From NCBI GenBank assembly GCA_001972305.1, contig BDDD01000353.1:248001-312000 (forward strand): 64,000 nt of DNA. Direction: 5' to 3'. The stretch comes from Cephalotus follicularis (taxonomy: Eukaryota; Streptophyta; Magnoliopsida; Oxalidales; Cephalotaceae). The position numbers were made by a program, and so were the translations under genes. Numbering within the stretch: the stretch's first letter is position 1; every line of letters begins with the position of its first letter. Below the pieces are notes generated by a model. The model was not told the DNA's origin and did not search any database. It saw only the letters and a program-made list of their open reading frames with translations. Positions 47,901-57,832 of the stretch are shown here, in pieces.

Positions 47901-48333
47901 TGCCATGTTATGTACTAGGCTTAATGTCGCCTTGGGATTGGCAAGTCGATTTCAGTCTGATCCCGGTGAGAAGCATTGGGAGGTGGTCAAAGGAATCCTA
48001 AAGTACCTTATAAAAACACAAGATATCTTCTTGATCTATGGAAAGGATAGTGAATTAAAATTTAAGGGCTATACAGACTCTAGTTTTGATAGTGATCCTG
48101 ATGATCACAAATCTGTCTCAGGATATGTTTTTGTACTTAATGGAAAAGCTGTGAGCTGGCCAGTTCAAAGCAAGGAACTATAACAGATTCTACTACATAA
48201 GCCAAGTACATAGCAGCCTCAGATGCCGCCAAGGAGGGTGTATGGATACGCAAGTTCATTACTGAACTCGGAGTTGTTCCTTCCATTAGTAGTCCGGTTG
48301 TAATATACTGTGACAATAATGGGGCTGTAGCAC
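47901..48333 (+). pseudogene. Copia RNase H of B, first part
   Basis: The frame from 47857 gives YAMLCTRLNVALGLASRFQS, KHWEVVKGILKYLIKTQDIF and GYTDSSFDSDPDDHKSVSGY, the connection and start of RNase H. After VSWPVQSKEL a stop occurs, then traces of STTEAEYIAASDAAKE in another frame up to IYCDNNGAVAL (48310-48336). The domain is interrupted there by foreign DNA and resumes at 49499. Confidence 0.85.
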
Positions 48334-49498
48334 TGATGCGGGTGTAAATGGGCTTTTCAAGTGAGCTATTGACTTTAGGAATAGTTTTTAAGGCTGGTTC
48401 AATTTTATGGACAATGGGGATATGTTTTGGAAGGTATGTAAGGAGGATTAGGGGCTGGTTTGGTGTTTATGGTGCTTTATGGTGATATGTCACGGGTTTG
48501 GAGATTCTTTAAGGTTTAATTTTCTGATTTTGTCAAGAAATGTAGAAGATAGAGATAATTGATCAAAGAAGGTCCAAGCATAGCCACCAACAAGAACAAT
48601 CCACCACCAAGCTAGATCAAGACTTGGATAAAGGAGATAAAAGAAGGTCACGGGTTTGGAGGTTCTTTAAGGTTTAATTTTCTGATTTTTGTCAAGAAAT
48701 GTAGAAGATAGAGATAATTGATCAAAGAAGGTCCAAGCATAAAGGCAAAGCCACCAGCAAGAACAATCCACCACTAAACTAGATCAAGACTTGGATAAAG
48801 GAGATAAAACAACACAAAGTTCAGTTTAATACTTCAAAGTATTATTAAAATTCATCCAAAATCCCATTACATTATGATTCAAAGGCTTTTACAAGCTTCA
48901 GGCCAAACCTACTACTAGGAACCATGGTTAGATGTTGTTTAACCACATGGTGAACTAAACCAACCAGATTAAATCATTAATGATTGGTCAAACTACAAAT
49001 ACAAGAAACTAGGAGATAATAAATGAGTCTTCATAAGAAATTACAAAGGAATTAATCAAAGTCTTGAAAGATGAAACCAATGTGTTGAAACAAGCTTTCA
49101 TGCCTTGAAACTACTTCCCAAGTTTTGAAACTCGAAATATCATGCTCCCATACATTGATACTAGCTTCCATGCATAGAAGACTATGAAATTTCATAAATG
49201 TAGGCTTATGGGAACCTTCCCAAATCAGATTTTTGGAATCATAAGTATTCATTGCTTGATTCATTGAATTTGGACATCAAACTTGAAACTCCATTAAATG
49301 GACAAAATTTCAAGCTCCTTATCATGGGATTGGGTCCAAATGAGTGTAGTAATCCCAAAAGAAGGATTTAGAAACCCAAAATAACTTTGGGGCAGATTCG
49401 GCCCACACTTAGAAATTAGAGTTCTTTGGGCTGTGACTCCTTCTTGGATCATGGTAGATTCACCTGGATCAAGCACAAGCCAAGGAAAGTCTCAACAA
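48334..49498. mobile_element. Unidentified 1.16-kb insert in B RNase H
   Basis: The RNase H reading breaks off after CDNNGAVAL and resumes at 49499 with SKHIEW, so this block is extra. It begins near TGCGGGTG and ends near CTCAACA, starting TG and ending CA like an LTR, but no clear target duplication is seen. It contains a 158-bp direct duplication (48489-48646 and 48647-48810). No coding domain is recognised. It may be a small non-autonomous LTR or other element; limits are good to about 10 bases. Confidence 0.6.
48489..48810 (+). repeat. Two tandem 158-bp units
   Basis: Both start GTCACGGGTTTGGAG and run through GTCAAGAAATGTAGAAGATA and CAAGACTTGGATAAAGGAG, with few differences. Confidence 0.9.
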
Positions 49499-49691
49499 TG
49501 ATCCAAACACATCGAGTGGCCCTATCATTTGATCCAGGAGATTATTGGTAGGGGAGATATTCAGGTTGAGAGGGTCTCCTCAGAGGAGAACACAGCAGAT
49601 CCACTGACCAAGGCAATGTGCACCAAGGCTTTGGAACATCATCATGGGACGATGGGTCTAGGCTATAGGAGTTCATGGCTTAAGGGTCAAG
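49499..49691 (+). pseudogene. Copia RNase H of B, last part
   Basis: Reads SKHIEWPYHLIQEIIGRGDI, then VSSEENTADPLTKAMCTKAL, the conserved end of copia pol, closing near the LTR. Separated from the first part by the 1.16-kb insert. The purine tract AAGTGGGAGAT follows at 49689-49699. Confidence 0.88.
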
Positions 49692-49699
49692 TGGGAGAT
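49689..49699 (+). other. Polypurine tract of B
   Basis: AAGTGGGAGAT directly precedes the 3' LTR start TGTTAG. Confidence 0.9.
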
Positions 49700-51908
49700 T
49701 GTTAGATAGGATGACCCGACAAGCCATTGGATGGGCTTTTCGTATTGTATATATCCATGTATATAAACAATCTTATTCCAGATATATGACACGTGCTACT
49801 TTGTTTATATTATTTATGCCAATATGACTTGTGTTTTATCACATAATTGAAGTAATTTAATATTTCCCTACTTACACTTGTGTTTCCCTAACATAAGGTT
49901 GGATGCCAAGCATGGAGGCAGTGAGATTGGCTACCTTATTCCTTATGTCGAAATTAGTTCCAAGTCATAGGTTCACTTTGTGGGCATTAGTGAACCGGAC
50001 AGACTTGCGCGTATGTTGTCTGCTTTTGAAATTGGAGGATGGATTCTCCCACTACCATCTACATTGGGACACTAGGGAAAATACGAGGTCTGCGTTGGGA
50101 GCGTGTACACTGAGCTGGACCCACATAGGAGACACTATTTGGATAGTCGCTATTCTTGTGTCAGCAATGACTCCTACTTGTTGCGGTTGTGTATAAGTGC
50201 TAGTCACTTAGCGAGTTTTCAAACTCGTATGATCCTTAGACCTGAGCGACTGCTCTATACTGTATGGAGACGGTTATACTTTGATCTCCACCTTACCCAG
50301 TTCTTATGCAGGGCTGGTAATCGGGTGGTCTTTGAGTATGATTGAATCTATACGAATGTAAGCGAGTGCGCAATAAGGAAATGTCACACCTGGGCGAAGG
50401 TGATCGTCTCTATCATGGTCTTATTGTACTGTGGACTTATGAAATCCTTGGCCAAGGTTTAAGTGGACTGGAAATTAGATTTCCAGAGAGTCTACCAAAG
50501 GTCCTAGTAATGATCAGATATTTTAGGCATTGAGGTGTTATGTAGGGTTGACACGTATCCTTACCCTAGACCTCAATCGGGGCCAAGTATGACAAGGGAT
50601 TATAGTACACGCGAACCGGCAACTTAGAAAGTCTCGCGTTACGGTGGTGTGAAATAAATTATATGAAAATTAATTAGATTAATTTTTCATATGGATAATA
50701 TTGGATATTAGTTTGGGAGAATTTAAATATGTCTGGGACTATTTAAAATGGCTTAACCGAACCCTAGGGGCATTTCGGTAATTTACGAACACCACCTATT
50801 ATAATCAAGATTTTATAGGGTCCCTGCCCGATAATGATTAGTTCATAAATATGTTGGACATATTAAATCTTGGTGAAATTTATAAAATCAAATATCGGTT
50901 AGGTGGATTTTGTAAATTGTGGAAACACATTTGCATGATCTTACTTAATCATTATTCGAAGGGATATGTGACATCATTAAAATGAGTTTGACTCATTTGA
51001 ATAAAAGTTAGACTCATTTTGTTTAACCAGCCTTCAAAGCGTCGACGCCTTTTGGAAAAGCGTCGACGCTTAAGCCACGTCTAAGCGTCAATGCCTTATG
51101 GAAAGGCGTCAACGCTTAGGCGTCTAAGCGTCAGCGCTTATAGAAAAGTGTCAAAGATTAGAACGGCAACGTGGGTACCAGATGTGGGCGTGCGACATGC
51201 GCAATTCTCTCTCTCACTCACAACGTGTTTTCTCCTGTTTGAGTTTGATGGGAGCACGTTGGGATCATGCTTTGAGGATTCCTTAGAGGAAGGAGCATGA
51301 TCACCACTTAGAAGAGTAAGCATGATCACCACTTGGTGGAAGACATGCAACGTGAGAGAGGGAATTGGGAGCTGGCATAAAACCAGAAAAATGGATAAGC
51401 CAGATATACTTTTGATCAGTTTTTGCTAGGCAATTTTCTGAGCACACTTAGAGTGATTTCCTTTCACGGTTTTCTTCACCAAGTTGGTTGCTTATCTAGG
51501 GTGGATTGTCATTAACTATCCTAGTTAATCCCAATATTCTCTTGGTGAGTTTTGTGAGCGAGAGTGTAGAAAACCATAGGGCTGTTTTTCTACGAGTCGG
51601 ACGCTGAGGAGAACGTAGAGGGACTCTTCGCAAGCTTGAAGCGGTAAAGATGAATGAGCCATCACCGAACGGTAAACTCCTCTCTCTCTTTGTTGCCATG
51701 ATAGTGTATAACCTTTGCATTTATAGGTGATACCAATTCAACTATGCATATGTTATGGTGTTCCTTGTGACCTACGTTGCTAAATTGGACCTATTTGTGG
51801 GTGTTTGAATTTTTTTTTTACGCTGCCATGTTATAGAAAATTTTTTATTGTACCTTGTTACACCCCATGGTCCGATTCGGCTCTGGGAATGTTCTACCAT
51901 TCCCAACA
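49700..51908 (+). repeat. 3' LTR of B (2,209 bp)
   Basis: Collinear with 28391-30603, with palindrome cluster at 51036-51150. Followed by GCTAC, the imperfect partner of GTTAC before the 5' LTR. Confidence 0.93.
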
Positions 51909-52270
51909 GCTACCACGTGTCCTCTGGAAACACTGGACAAATGTCCTCTAGAGCTACAGACACGTGGTCGGGTGTTTTGCAATCTGGAAAGATAACGCTT
52001 AATAACCCTCCGGCGTCAAATCAAGGAAATGGTGAGATACTCGGCCATTTCTAGGGGTACAATAATCATCTCCGCAAGTCAAACAAGGCAGTTACAACCA
52101 GGTTCTATAAATACTACAAAGCAATACATTACACAGGTCCGTCATTTTTACACTAAAAGAACCTTTGTGCTTTCTTTTTTGTACACTGCCTGACTTAAGC
52201 ATCGGAGAGTCCCCGGGAGTGAAACCTCCTGGACCTTCGAGTAGTTCATTATTTGTGTGCAGGGAACATC
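51909..52270 (+). promoter_or_regulatory. Promoter-like segment, possibly Tat/Ogre LTR R-U5
   Basis: TATAAATA at 52106-52113 is followed 60-150 bases later by CTGACTTAAGCATCGGAGAG and CCTCCTGGACCTTCG, a phrase I associate with the ends of Tat/Ogre-type gypsy LTRs. Two CACGTG-type motifs precede it (51914 and 51962). It was contiguous with 28390 before element B arrived. The family call is tentative. Confidence 0.45.
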
Positions 52271-52828
52271 GTAAAATACTCAACCCAATACCGTTCTCAG
52301 AGCATCCACAGCGTTTTCCTCTACAAATCATACCCTTCCACGTAAGCGACTATTGAGGAGTTGATTCTTGCATCAACACTTCCTAACCGTCATAATTTAT
52401 CATATTTCTCTACAAATTGTAATTTTTTTTATTCTAAACGATGTCTATGTGTTTGATTTCTAATACCTTTAATTTGTTTTTTGTTTTTTTTTACTTTGGT
52501 TGATTTTACTTCACTCGATATTTTGTTCTTTTTAAATATTAGAAGTGCGAGCATAAACAAGTAATTATTTATTTCTGTACCTTGAAAATTGAAATTTTAC
52601 TTGGCTGATAATATTTAAATGGGATAATGTGTGAAATTTTCATTTATGAAGTTGCATTCATTAAACGAGGATTTTGAAATAGTAGTTGTCTAAGCATGTG
52701 AATTGAAAACTGATATTACGGGGTGGTGGTGTAAATGAATATGACGCCGATTTGTCCTTTTCTCGCCCACTTCTAATATTTACAAAGTGTTAAATTATCA
52801 TAATCATGAATACAAAATTGCAAGATAC
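52271..52828. other. AT-rich stretch without recognisable genes
   Basis: Contains poly-T runs and no coding signal. AGAGCATCCACAGCG near 52298 recalls some plant MITE ends, but no matching inverted end was found. Confidence 0.5.
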
Positions 52829-52991
52829 TTACAAATACTTTGAGATTAGAATTTGTTCTTGATCAATGGAGTTGCTACTAGAGTTTCTCCGATTCAATCC
52901 ACGTTCACAAATCCTAGAAACGATTGGTGATGTTTCTAGAGTTAAAGAGGATAATCTGATTGAGAGTTGAGAGGGACAGAACATCTGTTGT
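52829..52991 (-). CDS. Possible first exon of a host gene fragment
   Basis: A minus-strand frame (MFCPSQLSIRLSSLTLETSP, then Arg/Ser-rich NRRNSSSNSIDQEQIL) ends at TTTGTAAGTATC near 52828, a strong plant splice-donor match. The Arg/Ser-rich, acid-poor start would suit an organelle targeting peptide. The 5' side is cut by LTR H at 52992, and no continuing exon can be pointed to in the AT-rich DNA to the left. I do not recognise a family. It may be chance. Confidence 0.25.
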
Positions 52992-53631
52992 TGTAACGAC
53001 CCGATCCCGAAACCTGAGCCGTTACAAGAAACTGGGATGACTTTAACCATAACCCATGGCACAAACTGGTCATATAAACTTCCTTCTCTCATCTTCTCCT
53101 CTATATATATATATATATTTCCTTCCTTTCCTAGCACATCACGAGAGTAGAGGACTGGACGTCCAACTGCACGTCGGCTACCCACTGCAGCGGACTGGCG
53201 CCACGCGCCAAGGACTTGCCTATCCTCTTCCTTCACGGTAGAGGACCAGACCTACAACAACTTGGACATAGCATTCATGCATTCACACATACATGATAAA
53301 GGAAAGAGTAGAAAGAGACAGTCATTTTTATAGCGGTTCGGCACAGAATATTCCTACGTCCACCTCCTCAATCATCGATGAGGTTCCACTAGTATGAAGT
53401 TCATTACATACAGGGTTAGATAGCTTAGCAAATGCTGAGAATGAAAGGATAGCCACGCAGGCCATACATAGCAGAGAAGCCGCACCATACTTCATTCATT
53501 CAAGGGAGCTATGCCAACCAAAAGCCACTACTCAACAAAACCCGAGGAGAGCACCCCAAGGATGTATTATGAAAAGGAGCAGGGGAGTTCAACGAGCTGA
53601 GAGCCTCAACTCACCGTTTCATTAAATCCTC

Positions 53632-53799
53632 AACACTGTCTTCCAAAACACCAACGCGCACCGTATCACTTAGACTCGAGGAGAGCACCCTCGTGTTCTA
53701 CACGTGATCACTTAACATTGTCTTCCAAGACACCAACACGCACCGTATCACTTAGACCTGAGGAGAGCACCCACGTGTTCTACATGTGATCACCTAACA
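53632..53799. repeat. Two tandem copies of an approximately 82-bp unit
   Basis: GTCTTCCAARACACCAACRC through CACGTGTTCTACATGTGATC, repeated once with few changes. Confidence 0.85.
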
Positions 53800-53928
53800 C
53801 CTTGGTCTAAGGTCAGAGGAAACACATCCTCCATAGACCTTCTCCTCTGGACCCTTGATCACCACCTCTGCAATATCCCAGATGAAGACCTCTACAACAT
53901 GTCAGACGACGACCTCTGTAACATGTCA

Positions 53929-54116
53929 GACCACAAGTACTGCAAGGTACCGGACCACAAGCCAGACCACAACCTCTGCAAGGTGCCAGACAACAAGCCA
54001 GACCACAACCTCTGCAAGGTACAAGACAACAAGCCAGACCACAACCTCTACGAGGTGCCAGACAACAAGTTAGACCACAACCTCTGCAAGGTGCCGGACA
54101 ACAAGCACTGCCTGCC
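53929..54116. repeat. 36-bp minisatellite
   Basis: The phrase GACCACAACCTCT recurs at 53965, 54001, 54037 and 54073, exactly 36 bases apart, with older divergent units from about 53880. Confidence 0.92.
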
Positions 54117-54429
54117 CAGGAGCTCGACACTTCAAGTGTACGCACCCCTGTGACGTAGTTCGACAAGTTTGGCATGTCTACCTTCAGGCATCATCCACAA
54201 CAGCAAGATGTAGAATGCCACAACAATTCCACTACCTACCCATAGAGAAGCCATGAACACCTGCCCACTATAGAGTACCAAACCATCCACGGAACAACAG
54301 CCCATCCGCGGATGTCAAACCATCCACAGATGCCAACCCACTCCCAGCACCAGACCAGGTAGCCCAAGGAGATTCACGCCCGAGAAGGCATCTTCAAGAA
54401 AACACCAGAGAAGACACTTCGCTCAGTCA

Positions 54430-54826
54430 ACGCCCGAGGAGACCACCACACAAGCAAATGCCCGGGGAGACCACCACACCAGCAATGCCCGAGGGGACCA
54501 TCACACAAGCGATGCCCGAGAAGACCGCCACACAAGAAATGCCAGAGGAGACACTACACTCAGCAATGCCCGAGAAGACCATCACACTAGCAGTGCCCTA
54601 GAAGATCATCACACAAGCAATGCCCGAGGAGACCATCACACAAGCGATGCCCGAGAAGACCACCACACCAGCAATGCCCGAGGAGACACTACACTTAGCA
54701 ATTGCCCGAGAAGATCACCACATCAGCAATGCCCGAGGAGACCATCACAATAGCAATGCCCGAGGAGACCATCACACTAGTAAATGCCCGAGAAGATCAC
54801 CACACCAACAATGCCCGAGCACAAGG
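54430..54826. repeat. 27-bp minisatellite, about 14 units
   Basis: Units begin TGCCCGAGGAGACCATCACA or a variant. Units with GAGGAGACC and GAGAAGACC partly alternate, giving a 54-bp superstructure. Confidence 0.92.
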
Positions 54827-55197
54827 AAACGACAACGTTTAACATAAGCTAAGCCTAGGATCAACACAAGGGCCCAGGGACAAACCCCAAGCATGGGACA
54901 ACTACCCGAGGTCCCTCCAACACTCAACTTATACTAAGGAGATGAAATCTCACCCCGGACCAGTACCCAAGGGATCCACCAGGGCTCACCCGACAAAACA
55001 TCTTCAGGGAACGAGCTGGTCCGAGGTCGAGAGGACGGGCAAAACTAAGGAAACCTTCTTACTCACACTTCCATAGTTGGAACCACCTCGGCAAGCACAA
55101 ATAACAACTCCATTGAAGATCCATCAACGCGGTCATGGGCTACAAGACTGTACACATCCCACATATACGCATATAGATACCCAATTCCAAAGCACCG

Positions 55198-55376
55198 CAT
55201 GTACATCAATAGAAGGGCTATGCGAGAACTCCTTCCTCGACAATCACACGTTTGGCGCACCTCACTACATGAACATCGATCGAGGGGCTACGCAAGCCCA
55301 CCCCCGTCGACAATCACAAGCTCAGCACTACAGTATATGAACATCGATCGAGGAGCTACCTCGTCGGCAATCACGT
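55198..55376. repeat. Three units of about 68 bp
   Basis: Units carry ACATCGATCGAGGGGCTACG and end in GACAATCAC; the third is short. Confidence 0.75.
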
Positions 55377-56505
55377 AGCGTTAGTTTCGTCCAATGGGCC
55401 CGCGAATCACCGCTCAACCACTACCGAGGAGACACTTCAACTGGTAAATGCTCAAGAAGACACTTGACATGCACTGCTCGCCAAGGGACGCCCGACGTGG
55501 ACTACTCTGCAAGGAAAGCTTATCATGCACTACTCGGCAGGGGATGTACATCAAACTACTCCTCTGCCAGGACGCACATCGCACTAACTCCCTGGCAGGA
55601 ACACACATCTTACATGGCCATAGCAGCTATATTTCGTCACATAAGATCTGAGGAACCTCGTCTACCCAGAATCTAAATGCTAAAACACAAACTCACAAAA
55701 CACCTCAACACAAAATGGTTAAGTTAGTATAACCATAAACGAAACCACAGTAACACGTCACATACCTGGGTCTCTCAACACCAGCTCCTGCAACGCTTGC
55801 CAGTTCCTTGGAACTCCAAATCCACCCCACTGGATTCTTCATATTCCCAGAACTTGAATAGCCCAGCTAGAGCTTAGGATCTACCAGCGGATCCACGTTT
55901 CGCTATCTCAAATGTCAAACACACCAAGCATACCAACTCACTGCTCAGTGTACTGAGGAACTCCGAATCCACCATACCACACTCGGGTAAGGATGTCAAA
56001 GACTAGTGACAATCACCTTCAACCATGTTTGACTACAGAAGAAATGGAGAAGAAGAGAAACAAGACTTGTAGAGGAGATGCTCGGTCATGCCAGAAGTAA
56101 GGATCCAACGAAGAGGAAGCTTGAACCTCGCAGGGAGTACTCACAACTCACCCAGACAGAGTTCACTCGGCGTCTTCCCTTTTCTTCCTCCTTCTTCTTC
56201 CTACCTACTTCTCACTAACTTCTTCCTTTCTTTCCCTTCTGCCCAAGGCGCCAGATATATCCCTTCACACACTCTCCCTGACACACGTCTTTTCACATTG
56301 GAAATCGTTAGCTTCCCTTGTAAGCTTCACTTATGGGCAAAGTCAAAATAAATTACTCTTCACAATAAACGCCACTTTGGGCTTAATATTGCACAAGAGA
56401 TGACTCCCAAATGGCTCAAGGAGAATAATAAAACCCAAACTAGGCCTTAACAAGCAGATGACAAAGAGAATCCTCTGCAAAACCATACCTGGGTATTACA
56501 GTTAT

Positions 56506-57179
56506 TCTACAATCCTTATTCTTACAGGAGTTCATCTGTTAAATAAAACAAAAGAGGCGTTATAACTCCCTAATAGTTATCTAACTGCCTGGGAGTTATA
56601 ATGAACCCACCCATTTCATGTGGGTGGTTCATGGGTTATGGGTCGGGTCACACCCAACCCATCTACTAATAGCTCTCACTCGCTCGTATGACATAAAGTA
56701 TCTCTACAATCAAATTCTCAAACTCTCATAACTCTTCATACAGGAAATGGAACGTGCGACCTCACGAGCAGAACACATCATACGAATGTTGTATGAAGTC
56801 ATCACCAAACTAACACAACATATCAAAAAAAAATATCTCGGTTATGCCCCAGAAAATTTGACTACACTGGACATAGCATTTTCAATCCCTCGTATAATGA
56901 ACAATGTTATACCCCTCTCATATATCATGTTCTCATGACTTGTATCAGGAACTAAATCCGTTACAGTCGCCTAGGCTATGAGTTACACAACATGATGTAT
57001 TATCGTACTTTCTTCCCAAAACACTCATGTCAATAAAATTTGACTCAACTCATGTCCCATGAAATCATATTAATCATGATTATAGGGTACATACTAAGGT
57101 AGCAACATTGAGTTTCCTCTTCTTAACATAGTTTCTAGTCAATAAGGGCACAATTAGAATCATATAAAAATGATTCAAG
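56506..57179. other. Unassigned stretch between LTR H and element F
   Basis: No domain recognised. A 63-codon plus-strand frame at 56747 has no family resemblance I can name. GTGGGTGGTTCATGGGTTAT near 56620 is low complexity. Confidence 0.4.
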
Positions 57180-57753
57180 TGACTCACACAGTGACAAAGC
57201 ATGGATATTTGTCACTATCACTGACGGTCGTCTTATAGCACATACAGTATGAAATGTATGCTACGGCGTTTTCCCAAAAGGAAAAATGGGCATGTCGCTA
57301 TACAAAATAAATTAGAGAACGCCATATGAATCTTGGTCTAGTCGCTATTCTAGCGCCTAACCTGAGTTTTCCAGCACAATAAAAATCTCAAAGTATTGTC
57401 TGAAATCTCCTATTCAGCTATAGACATGCTACTTGGAGTTGTGGTGATACTCCATGATTGACCAAGTAAATAGGTCTTATCTTAGCTCTAACAAAGGCGA
57501 CGTACAATATTTAATTTAACTTTGCTCAACTTCTAGGAGCCAAAAGTTTAAACGTCTCAACTTGCTCGCTATCTTAGCGCCAAGGTGATTTACCTGTGTG
57601 AGTAGGTCAAATCAAGAATGGTGACATCTTTACAAGAATGTGTATAATAAAAGAATTATTCCATTATAAGCCACACATAATTATATTATGAATGACTAAA
57701 AAGTTTACATATGTCATCATACAAGTTAATAGAAATATTAACAAATACACTTA
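57180..57753 (-). other. 3' noncoding region or LTR of copia element F, with two same-loop hairpins
   Basis: Follows the RNase H stop on the minus strand. Hairpins at 57335-57362 (GGTTAG with CTAGACC, one bulged G, element strand) and 57558-57587 (CACCTTG with CAAGTTG, one mismatch) share the loop GCGCTARRATAGCGA. The LTR border was not found. Confidence 0.5.
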
Positions 57754-57832
57754 TTAAATCCTGCATAACCCAATGCTTCTAGCATGATAAAGAAACACAT
57801 CTCTAGCAATAGGCTTAGTCAAGGGATCAGCC
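57754..57832 (-). pseudogene. Copia RNase H C-terminus of element F
   Basis: The minus strand reads ADPLTKPIARDVFLYHARSI then a short tail and TAA at 57754-57756. ADPLTKxxxxxxF is the conserved end of copia pol. Element D' inserted directly upstream at 57833, so the rest of F should lie beyond D', outside the window. The sequence differs from B, C and D (ADPLTKAMCTKAL, ADPLTKALPKAIF), so F is another family. Confidence 0.85.

Larger units (their letters stand above)
28391..51908 (+). mobile_element. Ty1/copia element B, plus strand, with nested insertions (23.5 kb)
   Basis: A pair of 2.2-kb LTRs in the same orientation bounds a leader, gag, protease, integrase, reverse transcriptase and RNase H in copia order. 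Flanks are GTTAC and GCTAC, a target duplication with one change. About 12 kb of its length is element C, inserted in the leader, and about 1.16 kb is an unidentified insert in RNase H. Without these it would be about 10 kb. The two LTRs differ at many positions, so insertion is not recent. Confidence 0.93.
52992..56500 (+). repeat. Solo LTR H, gypsy-type, 3.5 kb, minisatellite-rich
   Basis: Starts TGTAACGACCCG and ends GGTATTACA. Flanks are GTTGT (52987-52991) and GTTAT (56501-56505), a target duplication with one change. No internal coding region is present. It holds duplicated blocks at 53632-53799, a 36-bp array, a 27-bp array and 68-bp units. TAA-free frames in the arrays arise because 36 and 27 are multiples of three. 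Orientation is inferred from the TGTAACGACCC start; both ends begin TGTAA on their own strand, so it is not certain. Confidence 0.65.

Noticed and set aside
52290..52330. AGAGCATCCACAGCG, like the end of a plant MITE
   Set aside because: No matching inverted end or target duplication was found within a plausible distance.
53813..54175. Cys-rich 120-codon frame on the minus strand
   Set aside because: It is the translation of a 36-bp minisatellite; any stop-free unit of a multiple of three stays open. No start context or family.
53929..54826. Regularly spaced repeats resembling a CRISPR array
   Set aside because: Units are directly adjacent without unique spacers and the surroundings are plant retroelement DNA.
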